Source: Burkholderiaceae bacterium
GTDB lineage: Bacteria; Pseudomonadota; Gammaproteobacteria; Burkholderiales; Burkholderiaceae_B
Assembly: GCA_004322135.1 (NCBI GenBank)
Contig: SCSG01000003.1
Span: 1-64,000, forward strand
Length of the DNA: 64,000 nucleotides
Reading direction: 5' to 3'
Below, piece after piece: positions 9,930-19,138 of this stretch (its first letter is position 1; every line of letters starts with the position of its first letter). A program made the position numbers and the translations under genes. A model generated the notes under the pieces. That model was not told where the DNA came from. It was given only the letters and a program-made list of their open reading frames with translations, and searched no databases.

Positions 9930-11090
9930 ATGGCAGAGGACAGCGATCTTGAAAAAACCGAATCCGCTACTCCCCGGCGCTTGGAAAAGGCGCGGGAAGA
10001 GGGGCAGATCGTTCGTTCGCGCGAGCTCAACACGTTCATGCTGCTCGCCGCAGGCGTTGCGGCGCTGTGGTTCAGTGGTGAACACCTTTTTCAGACGTTG
10101 AGTGGCGTTTTGCGCTCGGGCCTGTGGTTTGACTTGCGGGTTGGCCAGGACACCGCCGTAATGACTTCGGTTGCTGCCCGCTCGGCCTGGGCGGTCGTGA
10201 AGGGGATAGCTCCGGTATTTGTCACGCTCGTGGTGGTCGCGATTTTTTCGTCTGTCGTCCTGGGCGGGTTTATGTTTTCAACCAAGGCGCTTGAGGCGAA
10301 ATTCGAACGTCTGGATCCGCTGAAGGGCATTGCGCGCATGGTTTCCGCGCAGACTCTGGTCGAACTGGTCAAAACCCTGCTCAAGGCAGGCGTTATCGGC
10401 CTTATCGGTGCCTCGGTCATCATGCATTACGAAGACGAAATGATCGCCCTGATGCAGGCTACGCCAACCGAGGCGCTGGCGCGTGGGTTGCAACTCGTGG
10501 CGCTGTGTTGTGCGTTGATCGTTGCATCCCTGCTTCTTATCGTTGCCATTGATACGCCCTGGCAATTGTGGAGCCATTACAAGAAGCTGAGAATGTCGCG
10601 CGAGGACGTCAGACAGGAACATAAGGAAAGCGAAGGCGACCCTCATGTCAAGGGTCGTATTCGCCAGCAGCAGCGTTCCATGGCACGCCGCCGCATGATG
10701 TCGGAAGTGCCCGCCGCCGATGTGGTGATCACCAACCCGACCCATTACGCGGTGGCACTTAAATATCGTGATGGGCAGGGCGGCGCACCGCGACTCGTCG
10801 CCAAGGGTGCCGGCATGGTGGCGGCCCGCATCCGGCAGCTGGCCGAGGAGCACAGGGTACCCATGTTGAGTGCACCCCCTTTGGCTCGCGCCTTGCACCA
10901 CAACGTGGAGCTTGGTCAGGAAATTCCCGCCGAATTGTATTCGGCGGTGGCCGAAGTGTTGGCCTGGGTGTACCAGCTGCGCGCCTGGCATCCGGGGTTT
11001 GGCGTGGAGCCGCCGCAGCCTGCCAACCTGCCCGTTCCTGCCGGCCTTGACCCGGGTTCTCCGGCAGAGATCACTACGACTGATTCATGA
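9930..11090 (+). CDS. flhB: Flagellar export switch protein FlhB
   Basis: FlhB is the inner-membrane export-gate subunit that switches the secretion apparatus from rod/hook to filament substrates. Four membrane helices lie within residues 30-210, followed by a cytoplasmic domain with the self-cleavage site Asn269-Pro270-Thr271-His272 (VVITNPTHYAVAL). The 386 residues are the usual length. No clear ribosome binding site precedes the ATG. The stop overlaps the flhA start by four bases (ATGA), a sign of translational coupling. A 109-residue homologue of its C-terminal domain is encoded at 42283-42612. Confidence 0.97.
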   Translation: MAEDSDLEKTESATPRRLEKAREEGQIVRSRELNTFMLLAAGVAALWFSGEHLFQTLSGVLRSGLWFDLRVGQDTAVMTSVAARSAWAVVKGIAPVFVTLVVVAIFSSVVLGGFMFSTKALEAKFERLDPLKGIARMVSAQTLVELVKTLLKAGVIGLIGASVIMHYEDEMIALMQATPTEALARGLQLVALCCALIVASLLLIVAIDTPWQLWSHYKKLRMSREDVRQEHKESEGDPHVKGRIRQQQRSMARRRMMSEVPAADVVITNPTHYAVALKYRDGQGGAPRLVAKGAGMVAARIRQLAEEHRVPMLSAPPLARALHHNVELGQEIPAELYSAVAEVLAWVYQLRAWHPGFGVEPPQPANLPVPAGLDPGSPAEITTTDS

Positions 11091-13201
11091 ATAGTATTCT
11101 GGCTTTGATAAAGGGGAGTGGCGCACAGAATGTGCGTCTGTTGGCCGGTCCGGTACTGATCCTGATGGTATTGGGCATGATGATCCTGCCATTGCCTCCG
11201 GTGGTGCTGGATTTGCTGTTCACTTTCAACATTTCCTTGTCGATCATCGTTTTGCTCGTGGCCATGTTCACCACGAAGCCGCTGGATTTTGCGGCATTTC
11301 CAGCGGTACTGCTGTTTGCCACGCTGCTGCGTCTTGCGCTAAACGTGGCATCCACCCGCGTGGTGTTGATCAATGGTCACAAGGGCCCGGATGCAGCGGG
11401 CCAGGTCATTGAGGCTTTCGGCCACTTTTTGGTTGGTGGCAATTTTGCTGTCGGGATTATTGTTTTCGTCATTCTGGTCATCATTAATTTTGTCGTGATC
11501 ACTAAAGGCGCCGGCCGTATCGCCGAGGTTGGCGCGCGGTTTACCCTGGATGCGATGCCAGGCAAGCAGATGGCCATAGACGCCGATTTGAATGCCGGCC
11601 TGATAGGCGAAGACGTCGCGCGCCAGCGGCGCTCCGAGGTAGCACAGGAAGCCGAGTTTTACGGTTCCATGGACGGAGCCAGCAAATTTGTGCGTGGTGA
11701 CGCGGTGGCTGGCCTGCTCATCATGGTCATTAATATCGTTGGAGGCTTGATTGTTGGCGTTGCGCAGCACGGTTTGAGCTTTTCGGATGCCGGGCGCGTG
11801 TATACGCTGTTGACGATCGGCGATGGCCTGGTTGCGCAGATTCCAGCTCTTGTGATTTCCACGGCGGCGGGTGTGGTGGTTTCGCGGGTTGCCACCGACG
11901 AGGATGTGGGCCAACAGATGGTGGGGCAGTTGTTTGCCAACCCGGTCGTCATGTTTATTACGGCCGCCATCCTGACCCTTATGGGCCTGATTCCCAACAT
12001 GCCACATTTCGCATTTTTGTTTCTGGCTGCGATATTGGCGGGCTCGGGCTGGCTGGTGCGTCAGCGCTTGCTGCGTGAGCAGGTCGCGCAGGCAGGAGAA
12101 CCCCAGAAAACCCGTGCCGCGGCGGAAGCGGCAGCTGCCGAGGCCAGCTGGGACGATGTCGCACTGGTTGATCCGTTGGGCCTGGAGGTTGGCTACAGGC
12201 TGATTTCCCTGGTTGATCATGCGCAGAGCGGCGAATTGCTGCATCGCATACGCAGCCTGCGCAAGAAATTTGCACAAGAGGTGGGCTTCCTTCCGCCCGT
12301 TGTGCATATCCGCGATAATCTTGAACTTAAGCCCAACGAGTACCGCATTCTGCTTTCGGGAGTGGATGTTGGCCGCGGGGTGGCCATGCCTGATCAGTGG
12401 CTGGCGATAGACCCTGGCGAGGTCACCATGAAGCTGCCGGGCAAGGTTACTACCGATCCGGCTTTCGGCCTGCCAGCCGTCTGGATCGACGTTGCCATGC
12501 GCGAGCAGGCGCAGATTGCGGGCTACACGGTGGTGGATGCGGGTACGGTTGTTGCGACGCATTTGAACCATCTGATGCATCGCTATGGCGCCAGCCTGTT
12601 GGGCCGCCAGGAAGTTCAACAGTTGCTTGACCATATTGCCAAAGAATCACCCAAGCTTGTCGAAGATCTTGTGCCCAAGACGGTCAGCCTTGCACTCTTG
12701 CAGAAGCTGCTGCGCGGCCTGCTGGATGAGGAAGTGCCAATCCGCGACGCGCGCACCATTATCGAAACGCTGGCCGAACATGCGCCGCGTCTGGCAGCAC
12801 TCAATACGGCTGGAACGGGTCCGGACCCGACCGAGCTGCTTTCTTTGGTACGCGTGGCACTGGGTCGTGCGATTATTCAGCAATGGTTCCCGGGTGAAGG
12901 CGATCTGCGAGTCATCGGGCTGGATCCCAAGCTGGAGCGCGTTCTGGCGCAGGCCTTGACTACGAGTGGCGTGCTCGAGCCGGGCCTGGCAGAAACCCTG
13001 CTGGCCGATGCGCAACGCGCCGTTCAGGCGCAAGAGGCCAGGGGCGATGCGCCGGTGCTGGTCGTGCCGCCGGTGCTGCGCGCCTCTCTGTCGCGGTTTT
13101 TGCGTCATCACTTGCCGCAGATGGGTGTGTTGTCCAACTTCGAAATTCCCGATGAGCGCATCTTGCGTGTGACGATGGTAATAGGTGGAACTCAAGCGTG
13201 A
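11087..13201 (+). CDS. flhA: Flagellar export gate protein FlhA
   Basis: FlhA is the nonameric export-gate component that docks chaperone-substrate complexes and takes part in proton-driven export. Multiple membrane helices fill the first 330 residues. The conserved FHIPEP-type cytoplasmic signature region is seen as VITKGAGRIAEVGARFTLDA and MPGKQMAIDADL. A large cytoplasmic domain follows (to 704). The gene overlaps flhB by four bases at its start and flhF by four bases at its end. Confidence 0.97.
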   Translation: MNSILALIKGSGAQNVRLLAGPVLILMVLGMMILPLPPVVLDLLFTFNISLSIIVLLVAMFTTKPLDFAAFPAVLLFATLLRLALNVASTRVVLINGHKGPDAAGQVIEAFGHFLVGGNFAVGIIVFVILVIINFVVITKGAGRIAEVGARFTLDAMPGKQMAIDADLNAGLIGEDVARQRRSEVAQEAEFYGSMDGASKFVRGDAVAGLLIMVINIVGGLIVGVAQHGLSFSDAGRVYTLLTIGDGLVAQIPALVISTAAGVVVSRVATDEDVGQQMVGQLFANPVVMFITAAILTLMGLIPNMPHFAFLFLAAILAGSGWLVRQRLLREQVAQAGEPQKTRAAAEAAAAEASWDDVALVDPLGLEVGYRLISLVDHAQSGELLHRIRSLRKKFAQEVGFLPPVVHIRDNLELKPNEYRILLSGVDVGRGVAMPDQWLAIDPGEVTMKLPGKVTTDPAFGLPAVWIDVAMREQAQIAGYTVVDAGTVVATHLNHLMHRYGASLLGRQEVQQLLDHIAKESPKLVEDLVPKTVSLALLQKLLRGLLDEEVPIRDARTIIETLAEHAPRLAALNTAGTGPDPTELLSLVRVALGRAIIQQWFPGEGDLRVIGLDPKLERVLAQALTTSGVLEPGLAETLLADAQRAVQAQEARGDAPVLVVPPVLRASLSRFLRHHLPQMGVLSNFEIPDERILRVTMVIGGTQA

Positions 13202-15516
13202 ACTTAAGCCGTTTTTTTGGAGCGACCAGTCGTGAGGCCATGCGCCAGGTGCGCATGGCGCTGGGGCCGGATGCCCTGATCGTATCGAATCGCCGGATCA
13301 ACGGTGGCGTGGAAATCATGGCAACCGACCAGACATCAGAGCCCGAGCTGGCTGCCACTTCTGAGCCCGAGGTGGTGCGGAAGTCGCGTGCCCAGGAGTC
13401 TTCCGGTACGGATGTGGTGGGGGCTATAGGCGCGATGCGTGGCGCCCTGGAAGCTCGCATGGACGAGATGATGTGGGCGAATCACTTGCGTCGCGCGCCG
13501 CAGGCTGTCTCTCTCTTCCAGGCACTATTGAGCCGTGGGTTCAGCACCGCGTTGTTGCGCGCCATGCTCAAGCGTTTGCCGGGTGATCTGCAGGCCAAGG
13601 CGGCATGGGAATGGGTGCGGGGCGAGCTGACAAAGCATCTGCCTGTCCTGGAAAGCGAGCAGGCGTTGTGGAAGCCTGGGGTGGCAGTCGCCCTGGTGGG
13701 ACCGACGGGTGTCGGCAAGACCACAACTGTTGCCAAGCTGGCCGCGCGCTGCGTGGCGCGCTTTGGGTCGGACAAGGTAGTCCTGCTTACCACGGATACC
13801 TATCGCATAGGCGCGCACGAGCAATTGAAAATCTACGGCGAAATCATGGGTGTGCCTGTGCATGTTGTGCAGAATGCCGAGGAGCTTGGCCGTGTGGTGG
13901 CAAGCGTCGCCCCGGAGCAGCTTGTGCTGATCGACAATATCGGCATTAGCCAGCGCGATCATTACGTTGCCGAGCAGGCGGCAATGCTGGCCAGCGCGGG
14001 CCGGCGGGTGAATCGCCTTCTGGTGCTCAATGCTTCCAGCCACGGCGACACGCTGGACGAAGTGGCGCGCGTGTACTCCAATGACGGTGGCACGCCCCTG
14101 CGGGGTTGTGTCATTACCAAGGTGGACGAGGCTCCGTGCCCGGGAGCTTGCCTTGATACGGCCATTCGTTATCGGCTACCCGTCTGTTACGTCTCCAATG
14201 GGCAGAAGGTGCCCGAAAACCTGCTGTTTCTCGGCCCGCAGGAATTGGTCGAGCGCGCGTTGACTCAGCCTTTGTCGTCACATGCGCTGTATGCGCCCAC
14301 CGAGGCGGATTTCGCGGCGCTGCTGGCCATGACCAGGGCACCACAAAACGAGCCCTCCGAGGTTGCCGCTAAAACGCGAAGGCGGCTGCTGCCAAGCCTG
14401 CTTGCCGCTGCAGGTGGTGAGGCACTGTTGTCTGACGGTGATCTGGAGCAAGCCTGTTCGTATCTGGACGAGACTGTTGCGTCTTCCGAGGCCTACGATT
14501 TGTGGCGCGGTTACGCCGTGCGGGATGGTTCTGATCGTCCGCTGTCGTTGCGTGTGGCCAGATTGCTGCGTTGTGCGCAGAACGGGGCCAGCCATGCCGG
14601 CTGTGGCCGTATTTTGGCCGTTCATGATCGGGTGGCGCTCGGCGCAGAATCGGACGTGCGGGGGCAACTGCACGCCACGTTTTTGCTTGATGATCGAGCC
14701 CGGCCTCTGGTTTCGCCATTTCAGCAGCTGGCTCTTCCACAGGGCTGGCAATCCTCCAGCGGCGAGTCGGCATTGGCTCCGCCGTCTTTAGGGGACGCGC
14801 TGCGCAGTCAGGTGCGGTTTATCCAGGATGGTGGCGGCTTCCCCGCTGTGCATTTGTTCGAAGGTGGATCTCAGAGCACTTGGCGGGCACTGTCGGCCGC
14901 AGGCGTGTCCTGGCTCACGCAAAGCCGGGACTCCGTGAGGATTGTCGACGGGCAGTCCTGCCCGACGACTGTCGGTGCGGTGGCCAAGACGCTTGACTAT
15001 CGCCCGTTGGCACTGGACGATACAGGCGCAAGCCTGGGTTACGTGTGTGGGGTGTCGCTGGACGAGGCCGTGATATGGGTTGGGCATGCGAATGTTGCGC
15101 TCAACTCGCACCTCTCGGGCACGGCTCCGGTACGAATCGTGTCGGTACGCATTATCAGCCGGCATGATGGCGCAGTATTGAAGATAGTCCATGGCCTTAG
15201 CAATATCGCCGAGGGTGGCGTGTCAGCGGATACGTTGGCGCTGTGGCTGGTCGCACAGTCCGAATCCAAGGCGGTTCTGCGTTACGCGGCGCGGCTATGG
15301 CGGTTGCTCGGTGAAAGTGCGCAGTCCGAGCCTGAGCTTCGGCGCGTGCTGGTTGCCTCTCAGTTGGGTCTGGCGGTGTGGCAGGCAATGCAGTGTGAGG
15401 GTGCTGGCGCAGTGCGCCGGGTCTTGCACGCGTTGGCGGGGCGGGCCGCCCTGACCGCGCCGACAGCAGCTTCGGTCATGATGAAGCTGTTTGCACTAAA
15501 GCAAATGATGGCTTGA
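13198..15516 (+). CDS. flhF: Flagellar SRP-like GTPase FlhF with long C-terminal extension
   Basis: FlhF is an SRP-type GTPase that helps place and number flagella. The family N-terminus (NLSRFFGATSREAMRQVR) and NG domain are clear: P-loop GPTGVGKTTT (168-177) and G4 TKVD (307-310). The G3 motif reads Asp246-Asn-Ile-Gly249 rather than the usual DTAG. The GTPase part ends near residue 365, yet the protein runs to 772. The last 400 or so residues match nothing I recognise. The start is GTG, overlapping flhA. The usual partner gene flhG does not follow; flgN on the other strand does. Confidence 0.93.
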   Translation: MNLSRFFGATSREAMRQVRMALGPDALIVSNRRINGGVEIMATDQTSEPELAATSEPEVVRKSRAQESSGTDVVGAIGAMRGALEARMDEMMWANHLRRAPQAVSLFQALLSRGFSTALLRAMLKRLPGDLQAKAAWEWVRGELTKHLPVLESEQALWKPGVAVALVGPTGVGKTTTVAKLAARCVARFGSDKVVLLTTDTYRIGAHEQLKIYGEIMGVPVHVVQNAEELGRVVASVAPEQLVLIDNIGISQRDHYVAEQAAMLASAGRRVNRLLVLNASSHGDTLDEVARVYSNDGGTPLRGCVITKVDEAPCPGACLDTAIRYRLPVCYVSNGQKVPENLLFLGPQELVERALTQPLSSHALYAPTEADFAALLAMTRAPQNEPSEVAAKTRRRLLPSLLAAAGGEALLSDGDLEQACSYLDETVASSEAYDLWRGYAVRDGSDRPLSLRVARLLRCAQNGASHAGCGRILAVHDRVALGAESDVRGQLHATFLLDDRARPLVSPFQQLALPQGWQSSSGESALAPPSLGDALRSQVRFIQDGGGFPAVHLFEGGSQSTWRALSAAGVSWLTQSRDSVRIVDGQSCPTTVGAVAKTLDYRPLALDDTGASLGYVCGVSLDEAVIWVGHANVALNSHLSGTAPVRIVSVRIISRHDGAVLKIVHGLSNIAEGGVSADTLALWLVAQSESKAVLRYAARLWRLLGESAQSEPELRRVLVASQLGLAVWQAMQCEGAGAVRRVLHALAGRAALTAPTAASVMMKLFALKQMMA

Positions 15517-15603
15517 TCATTGCCTTGTTGGCGTCATGATTTGCGCTTTGCTGCACGGGCCGAAGCATTCGAATTTAAGTCCTTGAACCGACCAGCCGGG
15601 ATG

Positions 15604-16071
15604 CTAGCCTGCACGGATGCCTTTGGCCCTGACAGCTGTGTTGCGCGTGTGGCCGTTGGCGTCGTATAAATTGCCAGCGCCAGTCAGGCTGCGCAGGGTG
15701 TCCAGCGCCTGCTGATTATATTTGAGATAGGTCTCGACAATATAGCCGTTAGAGGCATTGTGCTGGCGCGCCTGTTCGGCCTGTTGCACGAGTTCTGCCA
15801 CGAGTTCCCGGACTTCGGGATGATTTTGTGCAGCGGCGTCGAGGCCGGCCTTGCCCATGCCGTAACCCAGCTGGGTGAGCAGAGTGTCGCGCGCCTGGGT
15901 TGCTGTTTCAATCTGGCTTGCCAGGGCGCTTTTCGCACGCGTGGATTCGTTGAGGCTTTCGTTGCTTTCAGGAGTGAGCAGGCTTTTTGTTTCGTTTTCA
16001 AGGGCGGCAAGAAATTGACCAACAAGGTCGACTTCCTGCTGCAAGCCTGCTTTGAGTGCCGGGAGGGACAT
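15604..16071 (-). CDS. flgN: Flagellar chaperone FlgN
   Basis: FlgN is the export chaperone for the hook-filament junction proteins FlgK and FlgL. The 155-residue product is helical, with MSLPALKAGLQQEVDLVGQF at its start, and is acidic and Gln-rich like the family. The ATG at 16071 is preferred; a TTG at 16086 would add five residues but has no better ribosome binding site. It follows flgM closely in the pair flgM-flgN, transcribed leftward. Confidence 0.88.
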   Translation of the reverse strand: MSLPALKAGLQQEVDLVGQFLAALENETKSLLTPESNESLNESTRAKSALASQIETATQARDTLLTQLGYGMGKAGLDAAAQNHPEVRELVAELVQQAEQARQHNASNGYIVETYLKYNQQALDTLRSLTGAGNLYDANGHTRNTAVRAKGIRAG

Positions 16072-16089
16072 CGGTTGGCCCCGCAAGGG

Positions 16090-16371
16090 TTATTTCAGGA
16101 GCTCGCGCACGCTGACAAGGAGGGAATCGGCAATCTGGCTGGGGTTCACTTTAAGCTGACCCGCGGCGATGGCGTCGCGGATTTCGTGAACGCGGTCAAG
16201 ATTGACGTCGTTGTCACTGTTTTGCAGGCTGGCCAGGTTGCGGGCGGTGGCGCTGAGGTCAACCGCGCTTTTGCCTCTGGCGGACGCATTGGCCGGCCCG
16301 GTGCCCTGACCGCTACGCGTGGCGGGTATGGCATTGACAGCGGCATTTTCGGTGGAAGATGAGATCTTCAA
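16090..16371 (-). CDS. flgM: Anti-sigma-28 factor FlgM
   Basis: FlgM holds FliA inactive until the hook is complete and is then exported. The product is 93 residues, disordered and Ser/Ala-rich at the N-terminus. The FliA-binding C-terminal helices (LDRVHEIRDAIAAGQLKV, then PSQIADSLL) are clear. It uses a TTG start; GGAG seven bases upstream supports it. A sigma-28-type promoter lies 52-78 bases upstream, so FlgM is made from a FliA-dependent promoter, the usual feedback loop. Confidence 0.95.
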   Translation of the reverse strand: MKISSSTENAAVNAIPATRSGQGTGPANASARGKSAVDLSATARNLASLQNSDNDVNLDRVHEIRDAIAAGQLKVNPSQIADSLLVSVRELLK

Positions 16372-16422
16372 AGTGAAACTCCGGACAAGGCGGGTTGGCG
16401 TGTTGGGGTTGACATAACAGAA

Positions 16423-16449
16423 GTAACGGCACCCTGCAGGGAAACTTTA
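16423..16449 (-). promoter_or_regulatory. Sigma-28 (FliA) promoter of flgM-flgN
   Basis: Read on the minus strand: TAAAGTTT, 11 bases, GCCGTTAC. This equals the class III consensus (TAAAGTTT-N11-GCCGATAA) in the -35 box and in six of eight -10 positions, with exact spacing. It lies between flgA and flgM and points to flgM. Confidence 0.9.
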
Positions 16450-16515
16450 GCCCCCATGCCAGTCTGCGCAGTTTGTCTGGAAATTCGCGATGATATGAGG
16501 TTAGGAGTCATTTTA

Positions 16516-17268
16516 TTACATCAAGACCAGAACTGTGTGGGCGTTTAATACAGTGCCGCTGACCATCTGCCCCGAAGGGGTGCGTACCTGGATCTGCGTA
16601 CCGGGTTCGCCGCCTTGCATGGCTTTGCCTTCGCCGGTTGCGACGAACCCATTGCCACGCGCTTCCAGTCGCACCGCCTGTCCACGCTGGACGGATTCCG
16701 CGCTGCGCAGGACGTTTGTCCTGATGGCTGAGCCGGCGGCAATGCGCTGGGTGGTGACGCTGCCCACGAGCGCGTTGGGGTCCCGGGCTACGCCCGCAGG
16801 CAGGCGCAGGATGTCACCGGTACGCTCGCTGATGTCGTCTGCGGCAAGAGTTGTCCCCGCTCTGATGGGATGTGCCGATACGTAGTAGTTGCCTTCAATG
16901 CTGATACTGGCCTGCGCGTAAGTAACCCAGGGCTGCGGCGTGAGGCAGCGCAGGCCGACCGTAAGACGTGAACGTAGTCTGGTACCTTGTGCCAGGAACG
17001 CCTCGGCCCGCTCGCAGGGCGCAAACCTTGTGGTGTCCAGCGGGTCGACGGTGACCTGAGCTGTACCGCCATAGGGTGCCGCCTGTTCCATCAGGAACGC
17101 CTGGATCAGGTCTGCGTATGAGCCGGGTTCGGGCACCGCGGCCGCTGTAGTCGAAGCCACGTGCCCGGTTGCGCGGGCGGGCTCGAGGGGATGGGTTGCG
17201 ATGCCCGCCATCGCCTGTCCGCAGAAAAACACGGCGATGGTCAGCAGCGCGGAAGTGATCTTGATCAT
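16516..17268 (-). CDS. flgA: Flagellar P-ring chaperone FlgA
   Basis: FlgA is a periplasmic chaperone for assembly of the FlgI P ring. The 250-residue precursor has a signal peptide (about 1-21, ending near GQAMA). The SAF/ChapFlgA domain includes RAGTTLAADDI and GEGKAMQGGEPGTQIQVR. It ends in VLNAHTVLVLM, typical of the family. It is transcribed leftward, divergent from flgB, with 189 bases between the two starts. Those bases should hold both early-class promoters. Confidence 0.95.
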   Translation of the reverse strand: MIKITSALLTIAVFFCGQAMAGIATHPLEPARATGHVASTTAAAVPEPGSYADLIQAFLMEQAAPYGGTAQVTVDPLDTTRFAPCERAEAFLAQGTRLRSRLTVGLRCLTPQPWVTYAQASISIEGNYYVSAHPIRAGTTLAADDISERTGDILRLPAGVARDPNALVGSVTTQRIAAGSAIRTNVLRSAESVQRGQAVRLEARGNGFVATGEGKAMQGGEPGTQIQVRTPSGQMVSGTVLNAHTVLVLM

Positions 17269-17457
17269 GCGAGTATTTTATAGCCCATGCTATCGGCGCA
17301 TTGAAGGAACTGGCCGAGAAATGCTGGCTTATTTCCTAGTTTGCCGTGGCGGGCACACCCGTACTATGTGTGGTATCTGACCACGGTCGCGTGGTTGCGT
17401 GGATTCGGCTCGCGGTGCATTGCGAATATCCGAATACAACCTACAAGGCTTTTCGTA

Positions 17458-17862
17458 ATGGATCGTATTGGTGAAGATCTGAGTTTTTTCCAGACGGCTA
17501 TTAACCTGCGCCAGCAGCGTCAGCAGGTGCTGGCGGCAAACATCGCCAATGCGGATACGCCCAACTACAAGGCACGCGACTTTGACTTCAGTTCGACCCT
17601 GCAAGGCGCCATGACCGACCGCATGCGCCTGGCCGATACCAAGCTTACGCTGACCTCACCAAGGCATATACCCGGCCAGGCAACATCACCTGACAGGGCC
17701 GATTTATTGTACCGGCAGCCGTTGCAGCCAAGCCTGGACGGCAATACGGTCGATATGGATGTCGAGCGGGTGCAGTTTGCAGACAATACGCTGCGCTATC
17801 AGACCGACCTGACCGTTATTTCACAACGAATCAAGACCATGCTTGCAGCATTGCAGCAATAA
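17458..17862 (+). CDS. flgB: Flagellar rod protein FlgB
   Basis: FlgB forms the proximal rod. The 134 residues show the family N-terminal rod motif (RQQVLAANIANADTPNYKAR) and the C-terminal DLTVISQRIKTMLAALQ helix. The ATG at 17458 has AAGG upstream and gives the usual N-terminus (MDRIGEDLSFFQ). It is the first gene of the long flgB-flgL operon. Confidence 0.96.
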   Translation: MDRIGEDLSFFQTAINLRQQRQQVLAANIANADTPNYKARDFDFSSTLQGAMTDRMRLADTKLTLTSPRHIPGQATSPDRADLLYRQPLQPSLDGNTVDMDVERVQFADNTLRYQTDLTVISQRIKTMLAALQQ

Positions 17863-17874
17863 TCTGGGAAAGCC

Positions 17875-18291
17875 ATGTCCACAATGAGCATTTTTGATAT
17901 TTCCGGTTCGGCCCTTACGGCGCAGTCGCAGCGCATGAACGTGGCAGCCAGCAATATGGCAAACGCCAACAGCGCCGTGGGGCCGGATGGCCAGCCCTAT
18001 AAGGCGCGTGAAGTGGTGTTCCGGATGACGCCCGTGCCCGGCCAGGCCTATGCGCCAGAGGTAGGTGGTGTGCGCGTTGCCGGCATCGTGGAAAGCTCCG
18101 CACCGCCGAAGCTGCAGTACGACCCCAAGAATCCTCTGGCCAATACGGATGGCTACGTGACGATGCCAAACGTGAATGTCGTGGCGGAAACCGTGAATAT
18201 GATTTCGGCCTCGCGTTCGTATCAGGCCAATGTGGAAGTGATCAACACCGCAAAAACTCTGATGATGCGCACCTTATCAATTGGGCAATAG
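17875..18291 (+). CDS. flgC: Flagellar rod protein FlgC
   Basis: FlgC is a proximal rod subunit of 138 residues. The rod-family N-terminus ([16 protein letters not shown]) and C-terminus ([20 protein letters not shown]) are both present, as in all axial proteins. GGGAA precedes the ATG. It follows flgB by 12 bases. Confidence 0.97.
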   Translation: MSTMSIFDISGSALTAQSQRMNVAASNMANANSAVGPDGQPYKAREVVFRMTPVPGQAYAPEVGGVRVAGIVESSAPPKLQYDPKNPLANTDGYVTMPNVNVVAETVNMISASRSYQANVEVINTAKTLMMRTLSIGQ

Positions 18292-18347
18292 TGCGTGGCT
18301 TCGTGACATTCCGGCTGTGATGGCCAATTAACTATCTGGAGCCTTTC

Positions 18348-19049
18348 GTGGCAGTCAATTCAGCAACCGATAGCACCACCGTCAGCGCGAATGCGCTGGC
18401 TCAGGCAAGTGCCGCGACCGCGCAGCGCACGGCGGCCGCACAAGACCAGTTCATGACTTTGCTGGTGACACAGCTAAAAAATCAGGATCCGCTCAATCCC
18501 ATGGATAACGCGCAAGTTACGTCGCAATTGGCGCAGCTGGAAACCGTCAACGGCATTACTCAGCTCAATACCACGCTGCAGGCCTTGTCTGGACAGATGG
18601 ACTTGTCCCAGTCGATGCAGGCGGCCAACTTGATTGGCAAAGACGTGCTCTTTCCGGGTGAGAAGGTGTCACTGGGCACGGTGACCAACAATGGTGTCAC
18701 TTCGGTTGAAGCCACGCCATTTGGGGTGGATGTCATCTCCCCCGCAGCAAAGTTGGTGGCCACGATACATGACGGCTCGGGCAAGGTGGTGCGCACCCTC
18801 AATCTGGACAGCCAGCCGGCCGGCGTACTGCAGCTTTCATGGGATGGCAAGGACGACGCAGGTTCCACAGTTCCGGCGGGGGCATACACGCTACAGGTGT
18901 CAGCTACCGACGCCAATGGCGGCGCCGTTTCGGCGCAAGCGCTTACGTACGGCAAAGTGGCCAGCGTTTCTTATGCATCCAGCGGTCTGCAGATGGACCT
19001 GGGGCTGGCGGGTGTCCATTCGCTGTATGACATTCGAAAAATAATGTAG
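18348..19049 (+). CDS. flgD: Flagellar hook-capping protein FlgD
   Basis: FlgD is the scaffold cap that guides hook polymerisation and is discarded afterwards. The 233 residues begin with an export region containing QDQFMTLLVTQLKNQDPLNP and end in FLIN/Ig-like domains (LSWDGKDDAGSTVPAGAY). The start is GTG with TGGAG seven bases upstream. It lies between flgC and flgE as usual. Confidence 0.96.
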   Translation: MAVNSATDSTTVSANALAQASAATAQRTAAAQDQFMTLLVTQLKNQDPLNPMDNAQVTSQLAQLETVNGITQLNTTLQALSGQMDLSQSMQAANLIGKDVLFPGEKVSLGTVTNNGVTSVEATPFGVDVISPAAKLVATIHDGSGKVVRTLNLDSQPAGVLQLSWDGKDDAGSTVPAGAYTLQVSATDANGGAVSAQALTYGKVASVSYASSGLQMDLGLAGVHSLYDIRKIM

Positions 19050-19138
19050 CGGGTTGGTGGCACAGATAATCGAATCAACGCTGGGCGCATGGCGCCTTCG
19101 TTCCGGGTTTACAGGTAGTCAACAAATATGAGGTCATT

